Positions 7,625 to 14,583 of a stretch of DNA of 19,236 nt are shown here, piece after piece. The DNA lies in NCBI GenBank assembly GCA_042408925.1, contig JBHOQO010000030.1, forward strand, positions 1 through 19,236, in the 5' to 3' direction. The position numbers were made by a program, and so were the translations under genes. This DNA comes from BPIH01 sp042408925. Its GTDB lineage: Bacteria; Chloroflexota; Limnocylindria; Limnocylindrales; CSP1-4. Within the stretch, counting starts at the first letter, position 1. Every line of letters begins with the position of its first letter. A model generated the notes under the pieces. It was not told the origin of the DNA. It searched no databases and saw only the letters and a list, made by a program, of their open reading frames with translations.

Positions 7625-7654
7625 CGAGCGGCGGGCCAACCGACCCGCCGCTCG
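7625..7654 (+). terminator. Hairpin terminator after the secreted-protein gene
   Basis: An 11-bp perfect stem, CGAGCGGCGGG (7625-7635) against CCCGCCGCTCG (7644-7654), closes an 8-base loop 26 bases after the stop codon. There is no clear T-run; the following ACGTTCATCCGTGTTC is only mildly T-rich. It could act as an intrinsic or Rho-assisted terminator. Confidence 0.6.
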
Positions 7655-7722
7655 ACGTTCATCCGTGTTCATCCGCGGCGCGGACCGCACGGGCGCTCGA
7701 GGCCGGCCACCCGGCCCGCTCA

Positions 7723-7751
7723 TTGACGGCGCCCCGGCGGCGCGCTACGGT
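7723..7751 (+). promoter_or_regulatory. Promoter for the lipoprotein gene
   Basis: TTGACG at 7723-7728 and TACGGT at 7746-7751 are 17 bp apart, the same layout as the pair at 6888-6916. The leader to the ATG at 7808 would be about 50 bases. A weak GGGGAA ribosome site precedes the ATG. Confidence 0.5.
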
Positions 7752-7807
7752 CTGGCGTGGGTCGCGGACGCGGCGGTCGCGCCCGCAGTCGAGCCGGTGG
7801 GGAACCG

Positions 7808-8487
7808 ATGGCGAGCCCTTCGGTGCCCGTCAGGTGTCTCGTCGTCACAACCGTCGTCCTCGGGATCCTCGTCCCGACGGTCGCGCTCGTCGCCGGCTGC
7901 ACGGGGAGCCTCAGCCCGTCCGACGTCGGTGACATCCGGGCGGCCGTGGCGGACGCGATCCTCGGCCTGAACCGCGACGTCGACCTCCCGCCGGACGTCC
8001 GGCCCGGGCACTTCACCGCGGCCGACCGCGCGCGGCTCCGGGCCGCGAGCCGTGCGAACCTCGCCGAGCACTTCGCCGACCAGGCGCTGACGAACGCCCT
8101 CACGAACCACCTCGAGTGGATCGACCGGATCGCCTCGATCCCGCCGAGAGCTGGGGGATCTTCGACGAGCTCGTGCGCCTCGACATGGACGAGCCGGTCA
8201 TGGTCGGGCCGGCGGCGGTCGTGAGCGGGACGTACACGATCCGCGCGCAGGGTGCCTCGGGGCTTCCCGACGGCCGGATCGCCACCCTCGGCGGCCTCTA
8301 CATCCAGGCCTTCACGTTCCAGCTCGAGCGGATCGGCGATCGCTGGATGGTCACGAACTACACGAACCACCCGGTCGACTTCATCCCTGACCCGGCCCTC
8401 GAATCGAACCTCGACGTCAACCCCGCGCCCGAGGCCACGAAGGTCATTCCATCGGAGCGGCCCTTCGTCCCGCCGCCCCTGCCCTGA
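7808..8487 (+). pseudogene. Lipoprotein gene interrupted by a frameshift
   Basis: The 5' part (ATG at 7808) codes a lipoprotein signal with a hydrophobic stretch ending in ALVAGC, so Cys31 would be lipidated and the protein anchored outside the membrane. The frame runs coherently through NALTNHLEWIDRIASIP, then degenerates into Ser/Arg-rich sequence. The coherent continuation is one frame over: AESWGIFDELVRLDMDEP, through GLYIQAFTFQLERIGDRWMV, to the stop at 8485-8487. Restoring one base near 8143 (CCGCC read as CCGGCC) joins the parts into about 226 residues. The C-terminal half, with FQLERIGDRWMVTNYTNHP, looks like a small alpha+beta fold similar in feel to NTF2-like domains, but I cannot assign a family. 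The single-base loss may be a real mutation or a sequencing error. Confidence 0.7.
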
Positions 8488-8500
8488 GCGGGGCGCTCAG
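8484..8500. terminator. Hairpin spanning two convergent stop codons
   Basis: CTGAGCG-GGG-CGCTCAG is a perfect 7-bp stem with a 3-base loop. It contains the stop codon of the lipoprotein gene (8485-8487) on one arm and that of the response regulator (8497-8499, minus strand) on the other. It is symmetric, so it could act in both directions. There is no T-tract on either side. Confidence 0.5.
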
Positions 8501-9180
8501 TCGGGGACCTCGAGCCAGCCTTCGCGAAGGGCCCGGGCGACGAGCTCGGTCCGCGACGCGCAGTCGAGGCGCTCGAAGAGGCGCCGCAGGTGCGTCTCGA
8601 CGGTCCGGGCCCCGATCCCGAGGGCCGCGCCGATCTCGTCGTTCGTCCGGCCGTCGACGAGGAGGCGGACGACGTCGCGCTCGCGGGCCGTCAGCCGAAC
8701 GACCGATCCCCCGTCCGGTCGCCGCTCGAAGGCGAGGCCGCCGGCGGCCGCCCGTCGGATCGCCTCGACGAGCTCGGGGAGCGGCGCGGTCTTGAGGACG
8801 AGCCCCGCGGCCCCGAGGCGGAGCGCGGCGTCGACGTACTGGGGGTAGTCGTAGGCGGTGACGACGACGATGGCCGGGAGCGCCTCCCCCCGCCCGAACC
8901 GCCCGCCCCCGAGGAGCTCGAGCCCGCTCTCGGCGCCGAGGCGAATGTCGAGGAGGAGGACGTCGACGCGGTCGGGGTCGAGGAGGTCGCCGGCGTCGTC
9001 GAGCCGTCCCGCGGTCCCGACGACGACGAGGCCCGGCTCGCGCTCGAGGAGCGCGGCCGTCCCCTCGCGAACGACCGGGTGGTCCTCGACGATCGCGACC
9101 CGGATCGGCCGAGCCGGCTCCCCGGTCGCGGCGGCGGCCGGCTCGACGGCGGGCGTCCGGAGGGTCCGCCGTCCCGTCAT
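8497..9180 (-). CDS. LuxR/NarL-type response regulator
   Basis: The product is a 227-residue two-component response regulator that binds DNA when phosphorylated. The receiver domain (about 26-145) has the acidic pair E32-D33, the phospho-acceptor D78 in LLLDIRL, T108 and K130 in the expected places. A LuxR-type helix-turn-helix fills the C-terminus (about 162-222): LTARERDVVRLLVDGRTNDE followed by IGARTVETHLRRLFERL. The start at 9180 is chosen because its ATG overlaps the kinase stop as ATGA, a standard sign of translational coupling; an in-frame ATG at 9210 would overlap more. The partner is the histidine kinase immediately upstream. Targets are unknown. The hydrophobic, Ala-rich 20-residue N-terminal tail before the receiver is variable in this family. 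Confidence 0.95.
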   Translation of the reverse strand: MTGRRTLRTPAVEPAAAATGEPARPIRVAIVEDHPVVREGTAALLEREPGLVVVGTAGRLDDAGDLLDPDRVDVLLLDIRLGAESGLELLGGGRFGRGEALPAIVVVTAYDYPQYVDAALRLGAAGLVLKTAPLPELVEAIRRAAAGGLAFERRPDGGSVVRLTARERDVVRLLVDGRTNDEIGAALGIGARTVETHLRRLFERLDCASRTELVARALREGWLEVPD

Positions 9181-11108
9181 CGGCTCGGCTCGCGTGACCG
9201 CATCCGCCATTCCAGGGCGACGTGGGTCCCGCCGCCCGGCCAGCGGCGGACGTCGAGGATCGCCCCGATCTGCTCGGCCCGCTGCTCCATCCCGAGGAGG
9301 CCGAAGTGGCCGCCGAGCCGGGCCGCCTCGGCCGCGCCCGGATCGATCCCCGGCCCCGAGTCGTCGACGCTGAGCGTTGCCCCGGTCGGGCTCGTCCGGT
9401 AGCGGACGACGATCGGCGGCCGGCCGTGCTTGACGGCGTTCGCCAGCGCCTCCTGGGCGACCCGGAAGAATGCCAGCTCGACCTCCGGCGGGAGCCGGGT
9501 CCCGTCGTCGCGCTCGAGGCGGACCTCGCCGCCGGCGAGGCGTTCGACCCGGGCGACGAGCCACTCGAGGGCCGGGCCGACACCGAGATCGTCGAGGATC
9601 GGGAGGCGGAGCTCGCCGGTGATCGCCCGGAGCCGCTCGGCCGCCCGGCGGGCGGTCGCCGCGGCGTCCGAGGCGCCGGCCGCGTCGAGCTGGCGGACGA
9701 GGATCGTCAGCTCCTGGAGGACCTCGTCGTGGATGTCGGCAGCGATCCGGGCCCGCTCGGCCTCGGTGGCGGCGACGATGAGGTCGCGCTGGAGGGCGGT
9801 CCGGGTCGCCAGGCGGGCGAGGGGCCGGACCGTGAAGCGCTGGGCGGCGAGGAGTCCCGCGAGCCAGACGAAGAGCGGGGCGACGAACGCACCGCTCCCG
9901 GGGACGGCAAGGGGCAGGGCGGCGAAGGCCGGGCTGAGCCCGAGGGCGGGCGCCTCGATCGCCTCGACGACCCGTCCGGACGCGGGGCTGCCGTCGGCGA
10001 GCGGGCCCCCGATGGCCGCTCGGGCGGCCGTGATCCCGGGGACGGCCGCCACGAGGGCGGCCGCCAGCCACTGGGCGACGACGGCGGAGCGGGAACCGCC
10101 GCCGAGGACGAGGAGCCCGGCGGCGAGGGCGGCGGTCGCGGCAACGCCGCTCGCGATCCTGGCGGTCCGGCGCCGACCGGCATCCTCGACGAGCCCGCTC
10201 AGGCCATCGGCGAGCGGCAGCGCCGTCGCGGGGAGGAGGACGGCGGTCAAGGCGTAGCCGAGGCCGGAGGCCGTCGCCTGGAGCGGGAAGAGGACGAGGG
10301 GGCCGGCGACCGCGGCGGCGGCCGGCCAGGCGAAGCGCCGCAGCCGGTCGCCGGCTCGACCGCCGGTAAGCCAGCCCCAGACGGCGACGGCGAGGGCGAC
10401 GCCGAGGAAGAGGACGAACCAGCTCCCCGCGAGGCGTGCCGTGGCCTCCCAGAAGGCCGCCCCGACGATCGGTCCGCCGCGGCCGGCCGTGAGGCTCTCG
10501 ATCGCCCACGGCCAGGTCGCCTGGATGCTCCAGATCTGGGCGGGGAGGGAGACGGGGTAGGGGAGGGGGCCGTCGGATCCGCTGTCGCCGGGGCTCGGGA
10601 TCGGGAAGAGCGCCTGCCCGTTCAGCTCGACGACGACCATCCCCGGCTCGAGCCCCTCGGCGGCGGCCTCGCGCCAGGGCGCGACCGAGGCGACGAGGAC
10701 GGCCGGTCGGCCGCCTGGTCCCGCCTCCGCGGTCGAGAGCTCGACCCCCGAATCGACGCGACCGCCGAAGACGGCGATCGTGCCGAGGCCGGCGGCCAGG
10801 GCGAGGACGCCCCAGGCGAGGCCGTCCCGGAGGCGCTCCTCGATGGGCTCGGCGGCGAGGGGGCGGAGTCGGTCGGCAAGGCCACGAAGCCGCTCAGCCG
10901 GGCCGGCGGCCGTCCACCGGGCGGGGACGCTCGTGGCCGGTGCGGGGACGCTCGTGGCCGGCACAGGGACGCCCGTGGCCGGCGTCGCGGTCGTCGGGTC
11001 TGCCGAATCGCGGCGCTCGGCGGACGAGGCGCCGTTCTCGAAGGTGGGCTCGAACCGCTCCACGATCCGACGGTACCAGAGGACCACCGGCATCGGCGTC
11101 CGGAACAT
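9177..11108 (-). CDS. Membrane histidine kinase, NarL/DegS type, ComP-like
   Basis: This 643-residue sensor kinase has a HisKA_3 dimerisation box, ERARIAADIHDEVLQELTIL, with the phospho-accepting H460. The HATPase domain has N557 in QEALANAVKHG, the G1 box VDDSGPGID (581-589) and GHFGLLGM. The N-terminal half has a basic cytoplasmic start, a Pro/Ala/Thr-rich repeat (46-64), a first membrane helix near 95-115 and a PDZ-like segment (about 140-170, with EGLEPGMVVVELNGQALF) that should be outside the membrane. A block of further helices spans about 225-430. An external PDZ-like region followed by many helices recalls ComP-type quorum kinases, but the signal is unknown. The start is uncertain: the ATG at 11108 and one five codons later both lack a clear ribosome site. 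It is coupled to the response regulator. Confidence 0.92.
   Translation of the reverse strand: MFRTPMPVVLWYRRIVERFEPTFENGASSAERRDSADPTTATPATGVPVPATSVPAPATSVPARWTAAGPAERLRGLADRLRPLAAEPIEERLRDGLAWGVLALAAGLGTIAVFGGRVDSGVELSTAEAGPGGRPAVLVASVAPWREAAAEGLEPGMVVVELNGQALFPIPSPGDSGSDGPLPYPVSLPAQIWSIQATWPWAIESLTAGRGGPIVGAAFWEATARLAGSWFVLFLGVALAVAVWGWLTGGRAGDRLRRFAWPAAAAVAGPLVLFPLQATASGLGYALTAVLLPATALPLADGLSGLVEDAGRRRTARIASGVAATAALAAGLLVLGGGSRSAVVAQWLAAALVAAVPGITAARAAIGGPLADGSPASGRVVEAIEAPALGLSPAFAALPLAVPGSGAFVAPLFVWLAGLLAAQRFTVRPLARLATRTALQRDLIVAATEAERARIAADIHDEVLQELTILVRQLDAAGASDAAATARRAAERLRAITGELRLPILDDLGVGPALEWLVARVERLAGGEVRLERDDGTRLPPEVELAFFRVAQEALANAVKHGRPPIVVRYRTSPTGATLSVDDSGPGIDPGAAEAARLGGHFGLLGMEQRAEQIGAILDVRRWPGGGTHVALEWRMRSREPSR
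10923..10985 (-). repeat. Three 21-bp tandem repeats inside the kinase gene
   Basis: Three 21-bp units at 10923, 10944 and 10965 encode near-identical heptads (ATGVPVP, ATSVPAP, ATSVPAR) in the cytoplasmic N-terminal linker. The length is a multiple of three, so copy-number change would keep the frame. The first two units differ at only three bases. Confidence 0.85.
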
Positions 11109-11203
11109 CCCGGAAGGGGTTGAACGGGTCTCGGCCGTTCGGGTTCGCCGCGCGGCCGATCGGGCGCCGAGCCTCCGTCATCTCCCGCTCGAGCCCGCCC
11201 GGG

Positions 11204-11233
11204 TCGACACGAATTCCCGGGCCGGGGCACAAT
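11204..11233 (+). promoter_or_regulatory. Possible promoter of the ArsA-type ATPase gene
   Basis: TCGACA at 11204-11209 and CACAAT at 11228-11233 are 18 bp apart in the 184-bp divergent interval between the kinase and ArsA genes. The -35 matches five of six consensus bases and the -10 four of six. This would leave a leader of about 50 bases to the ATG at 11293. Confidence 0.3.
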
Positions 11234-11292
11234 TCTGGGTGGTCGCCTGCCGGCGCCCTTCGCGGCGGCCGGCGCGACCGTCCGGAGACACG

Positions 11293-12612
11293 ATGCCGCG
11301 GATCATCATCTACACCGGGAAGGGCGGGGTCGGCAAGACGAGTTTGGCGGCCGCCACCGGGCTCCTCGCCGCCGAGCGGGGCTATCGGACGATCGTCGTC
11401 TCGACCGACGCCGCCCACAGCCTGGCCGACGCCTTCGACCAACCCCTCGGCCCCGAACCGACGCCGGTTCGCCCGAACCTCTGGGGCCAGGAATCCGACA
11501 TCTTCCACAACGTCGCCAAGTACTGGGGCACGATCCAGGCCTACGTGTCGACCCTCTTCCAGTGGCGGGGGCTCGACGCGGTCATGGCCGAGGAGATGAG
11601 CATCCTGCCGGGGATGGACGAGCTGGCGAGCCTCCTCTGGATCGCCGAGCACCACGACCGAGGGCGCTACGACCTCATCGTCGTCGACGCGGCACCGACC
11701 GGCGAAACCCTCCGCCTCCTCTCGCTCCCCGAGGCCGGCCGCTGGTGGATCGAGAAGATCTACCCGATCCAGCGGCGCGTGGCGGAGCTGGCGAGCCCGT
11801 TCGTCGGCCGCCTGACGGGGATGCCGATGCCGGGCCGCCAGGTCTACGAGGCGGGCGAGGAGCTCTTCCATCGACTCGAGCACATCCACGAGCTCCTCAC
11901 CGACCCCGAGCGCGCCTCGGTCCGGGTCGTCCTGACCCTCGAGAAGATGGTGATGAAGGAGGCCCAGCGCTCCTTCACCTACTTCCACCTCTACGGCTAT
12001 CCCACCGATCTCGTGATCTGCAACCGGATCCTCCCCGACGACGCCGGACCCTACTTCGCGGCCTGGCGGGAGGCCGAGCGGCGCGCCTGGCCGGACGTCG
12101 AGGCGATGTTCGCCCCGGTCCCCGTCCGACCGGCGCCCTTCTTCGACCGGGAGGTCGTCGGGGAGGCGATGCTCCGGGAGCTCGGCCGGGCGGTCTTCGG
12201 GGACGCCGACCCGACCGACTTCTTCTTCCGCGGCCGGCCCTACGTCGTCCGGCGCGACGAGGGCGGCTTCCTCCTCGAGCTGCAACTGCCGTTCGCCTCG
12301 AAGGACTCGGTCCGCCTGACGCGCTTCGGCGACGAGCTCGTCGTCGGCGTCGGAAGCTGGCGTCGGAACCTCATCTTGCCGCGGATCCTCGTCGAGCGGC
12401 CGACGATCGGGGCGTCGTTCCGTGATCACACGCTCCAGATCCGGTTCGGCGATCCCGGGACGGAGCCCGACGACGGCTCGGGTGGCTCGAGGGCGGCGGC
12501 GCCCACGGGGACCGAGCCGCCGGCCCGGACCAAAGCGCTGGGCGACAGAGGCGACGGCGTGACCGATCATGAAGGACGCGTCCCACACGGAGGTGTCAGC
12601 GATGAGCGTTGA
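11293..12612 (+). CDS. arsA: ArsA/Get3-type ATPase with C-terminal HSP20-like domain
   Basis: This 439-residue protein belongs to the ArsA/GET3 ATPase family. It opens with the deviant P-loop GKGGVGKTS (9-17), followed by switch I STDAAHSLADAF (37-48) and the switch II/A-loop region DAAPTGETLRLL (132-143). Residues about 315-387 form a beta-rich domain like the ArsA HSP20-like domain, and the last 50 residues are disordered. Only one cysteine (in VICNR) is seen. The three-cysteine metalloid site of plasmid ArsA and the CxxC of eukaryotic Get3 are both absent, and there is no arsB or arsR nearby. A role in protein targeting or chaperoning is therefore more likely than arsenite export. GGAG five bases before the ATG supports the start. 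The 3' end overlaps the next gene by 11 bp, suggesting they act together. Confidence 0.9.
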   Translation: MPRIIIYTGKGGVGKTSLAAATGLLAAERGYRTIVVSTDAAHSLADAFDQPLGPEPTPVRPNLWGQESDIFHNVAKYWGTIQAYVSTLFQWRGLDAVMAEEMSILPGMDELASLLWIAEHHDRGRYDLIVVDAAPTGETLRLLSLPEAGRWWIEKIYPIQRRVAELASPFVGRLTGMPMPGRQVYEAGEELFHRLEHIHELLTDPERASVRVVLTLEKMVMKEAQRSFTYFHLYGYPTDLVICNRILPDDAGPYFAAWREAERRAWPDVEAMFAPVPVRPAPFFDREVVGEAMLRELGRAVFGDADPTDFFFRGRPYVVRRDEGGFLLELQLPFASKDSVRLTRFGDELVVGVGSWRRNLILPRILVERPTIGASFRDHTLQIRFGDPGTEPDDGSGGSRAAAPTGTEPPARTKALGDRGDGVTDHEGRVPHGGVSDER

Positions 12613-12865
12613 CGAAACGACCGAGCTCCGGGAACGCCTGGCCGAGCTCGAAGAACGGCTGGCGGCGCTGGAGGCGCACGAAGCCGAATCGGTCGCCGGC
12701 GGTCTCCTGACCCGGCTCGTGCCGCCCGAGGCCCGGCGGCACTTGCGGGCGGCGCGCCGCGAGCAGCTCCTGGCGGCGCGGGCGATCCTCGACCGCTGGA
12801 TCACCCGCCTCGAGCGCGAGCCCGAGGAGCGGCTCCGCCGGCGGGAGCACATCCCGGTCGAATAG
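12602..12865 (+). CDS. Small coiled-coil protein paired with the ArsA-type ATPase
   Basis: The 87-residue product starts at an ATG preceded by GGAGGT (12589-12594) at seven bases, better than the alternative ATG at 12569. It overlaps the ArsA stop by 11 bp, so translation is probably coupled. Residues about 6-30 form a heptad-patterned acidic helix (ELRERLAELEERLAALEAHE). The second half is a basic helical segment (PPEARRHLRAARREQLLAAR) ending in alternating Arg/Glu. No family is recognised. As a small helical partner co-translated with an ArsA/Get3-like ATPase, it may be an adaptor or regulatory subunit; this is inference. It ends 37 bp from the convergent kinase gene. Confidence 0.8.
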   Translation: MSVDETTELRERLAELEERLAALEAHEAESVAGGLLTRLVPPEARRHLRAARREQLLAARAILDRWITRLEREPEERLRRREHIPVE

Positions 12866-12902
12866 CCGACCCCGAGCCGACCGGCGACCCGGGCCCCATC
12901 CG

Positions 12903-13424
12903 TCAGCGTCGGCGGTCGATCCGAACGGCCGTCGCCGCTCCCGGCGTCGAGAGCCGATGGACGGCGACGAAGCCCTCCTCGGCGAGGGCGTCCCGGGCGA
13001 GGGCGGCGGCGAGGGTCCGCCACTGGCGCTCGACGACCCTCGGCTCGACGACCCGCCCCGCCCGCCGGGCGTTCTGAGCCAGAACGACGTCCAAGGGCAG
13101 GTCGAAGACGATCGCCACGGCCGGGATGCCGGCGGCCGCGGCCCGACGGAGGAGGGCCCGGCGGGCGGCCCGGGTCACGTTCGTCGCATCGACGACGGTG
13201 AGCCGCCCGGCGGCGAGTCGCCGCTCGACGATCCGGTGGAGGACGGCGAAGGCGGCTCGGCTGACGGTCTGGTCGGCCTCGTCGCGGCCGATGAGGCCGC
13301 GGAGCTCATCGGACGAGACGACCTCGTCTTGAGCGAAGTGGCGGGCGGCGAAGGTCGACTTCCCCGCGCCGGCCGGGCCGACGAGGAGGACGAGGGCCGG
13401 ATCGGGCAGCTCGAGGCGGCGCAT
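12903..13424 (-). CDS. P-loop kinase of the polynucleotide kinase-like AAA_33 type
   Basis: The 173-residue protein has a Walker A motif GPAGAGKST at 16-24. It is followed by SSDELRGLIGRDEADQTVSR, the typical lid and substrate region of zeta-toxin/T4 Pnk-like kinases. The VVDATNVTRAARRALLRRA segment (about 77-95) carries the Asp-Ala-Thr-Asn motif of this group. A late Arg-rich helix (VVERQWRTLAAAL) would be the lid. Proteins of this class phosphorylate the 5' ends of RNA or DNA, or small molecules; the substrate is not evident here. No phosphatase or ligase domain is attached. The start has no convincing ribosome site. It is the last gene of the leftward cluster, 57 bp after the glycosyltransferase gene. 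Confidence 0.85.
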   Translation of the reverse strand: MRRLELPDPALVLLVGPAGAGKSTFAARHFAQDEVVSSDELRGLIGRDEADQTVSRAAFAVLHRIVERRLAAGRLTVVDATNVTRAARRALLRRAAAAGIPAVAIVFDLPLDVVLAQNARRAGRVVEPRVVERQWRTLAAALARDALAEEGFVAVHRLSTPGAATAVRIDRRR

Positions 13425-13481
13425 CCGGGGAGATCATGCCCGACCGCCGCCGGCCGGTGGGGCGGGGTGTGGGCGGGGCGC

Positions 13482-14402
13482 TCAGGCCGGCCGCGTCGGC
13501 GCCCCGTCCCCGAAGAGCGTCCGGACCCGGAGCCCGAGGCCGCCGAGACGGGCCGCTCCGTCGGCGATCCAACGACCGACCGGCGCCGTCGCGGCCGCCT
13601 CACGGTCGACGAGCGGCAGGACGGCGAGGAGCATCGCTAGCGACCCATACCAGAGGGCCGGCAGGGCCAGGAGCGAGGCGACCGGGACCGTCCAGCGCCG
13701 GTCGGTCCGGGCGCCCCAGACGACGAGGAGGACGGCCGCCGGGAGCCGAACGGCGAGCGGGATCGGGACTGCCGCCCAGGTGACCGGCCGCCCGGCGTTC
13801 CGGACGAGGACCTCGATCCACTCGAGCCAGGCCGCCGGCATCGCGACGGCCGAGGTGGCGACGACGAAGGCGGTGGCGAGGAGGGCGAGGCCGAGCGGAC
13901 GCCACTCGCGGCGGACGACGAACCAGAGGAGGCCGACGCCCGGGGTCACCTTCGTCAGGAGGACGAAGGCCCACGTCGCCGGCCACCGGAAGCCGACGAC
14001 GATGGCGACCGCGAGCAAGAGCGAGATGTTGCCCCCGGCAATCTCCATCGCCGAGACGGCGAGCCCGACGAGGAACCAGCGCGGCCCGACGAGGAGCCAG
14101 ACCGCAGCGATGAGGATCGCCGTCCAGACCCCGACGAAGCTCGGCCAGGGGAGCCAGCGGATGGGGCCGAGGAGCTGGAGGAAGGCGGGCGAGTAGACGT
14201 AGGCGATCGGCTCGGTCCAGGTGGAGCGGGCGTAGGGGTCGGCGAGGCTCGGGAGCCAGTAGCAGAGCGCCTCCTGGGCCGTCCCCCAGCCGCCCGACAC
14301 GGGCCGGGCGAGGGCGACGACGACAACCCAGAGGGCGACGGCGGCGACGAGGTTCCGGCCGTCGAGGGGCGCGTCCAGGCGGTCAGTCGGTCGGTCGGTC
14401 AT
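13482..14402 (-). CDS. GT87-type (DUF2029) membrane glycosyltransferase
   Basis: The 306-residue polytopic protein has about eight or nine hydrophobic segments. It shows the GT-C/GT87 landmarks: an aromatic luminal loop WTEPIAYVYSPAFLQLLGPI, then LPWPSFVGVWTAI, EIAGGNISLLLAVAIVVGF and LLTKVTPGVGLLWFVVRREW. Members of this family transfer sugars, often mannose or arabinose, from polyprenyl-phosphate donors to cell-envelope glycans. The usual luminal acidic residue that acts as catalytic base is not clearly identified, and the protein is shorter than the usual 380-430 residues, with a truncated first loop. Its ATG overlaps the TGA of an upstream 50-codon frame as ATGA, so its translation may depend on that small frame. 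Acceptor unknown. Confidence 0.85.
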   Translation of the reverse strand: MTDRPTDRLDAPLDGRNLVAAVALWVVVVALARPVSGGWGTAQEALCYWLPSLADPYARSTWTEPIAYVYSPAFLQLLGPIRWLPWPSFVGVWTAILIAAVWLLVGPRWFLVGLAVSAMEIAGGNISLLLAVAIVVGFRWPATWAFVLLTKVTPGVGLLWFVVRREWRPLGLALLATAFVVATSAVAMPAAWLEWIEVLVRNAGRPVTWAAVPIPLAVRLPAAVLLVVWGARTDRRWTVPVASLLALPALWYGSLAMLLAVLPLVDREAAATAPVGRWIADGAARLGGLGLRVRTLFGDGAPTRPA

Positions 14403-14551
14403 CGACGCGCATCATCCCCCGATGAGCCGCACCTCCGCCATCGGGCGATCGCCAGGTCGCGGATCCGGAAAGCGACGGATCCGGCTGCGGCCGATCGGCC
14501 GGCCAAGGCCGGCCGTGGGACGCCGCGATGGGATCGCCACGGGTTCGCCAT
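14399..14551 (-). CDS. Possible 50-residue small protein coupled to the glycosyltransferase
   Basis: An ATG at 14551-14549 is preceded, six bases away, by GAGGGGGG, a plausible ribosome site. The frame codes 50 residues and stops at a TGA that overlaps the glycosyltransferase ATG as ATGA. The product is strongly basic: MANPWRSHRGVPRP, then a short hydrophobic part, then AFRIRDLAIARWRRC. There is no recognisable domain. The ribosome site plus exact stop-start overlap argue that it is translated, either as a real small protein or as a leader that feeds ribosomes to the next gene. It also accounts for most of the otherwise empty 181-bp gap after citrate synthase. A chance frame in GC-rich DNA remains possible. 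Confidence 0.4.
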   Translation of the reverse strand: MANPWRSHRGVPRPALAGRSAAAGSVAFRIRDLAIARWRRCGSSGDDARR

Positions 14552-14583
14552 CGTGTACCCCCCTCTGGGTGGTGGACCGGCGC

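Noticed and set aside
8497..10509. A 670-codon frame beginning inside the kinase and reading into the response regulator
   Set aside because: The first two thirds are Arg/Pro-rich shadow sequence. The receiver domain begins only near 9110, and the ATGA overlap gives a natural start at 9180.
12866..12902. Terminator between the convergent coiled-coil and P-loop kinase genes
   Set aside because: Only a four-base stem (GCCG/CGGC) could be found in the 37-bp gap, too weak to call.
10894..13023. A 709-codon minus-strand frame over the ArsA gene
   Set aside because: It is antisense to a gene with intact ArsA motifs and shows only shadow-type composition.
14403..14583. Riboswitch or terminator in the gap after citrate synthase
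   Set aside because: Direct copies of CGGATCCGG and a GGCCGGCC palindrome are present, but no stable stem with a T-run and no known riboswitch core was seen; most of the gap is covered by the small coupled frame.
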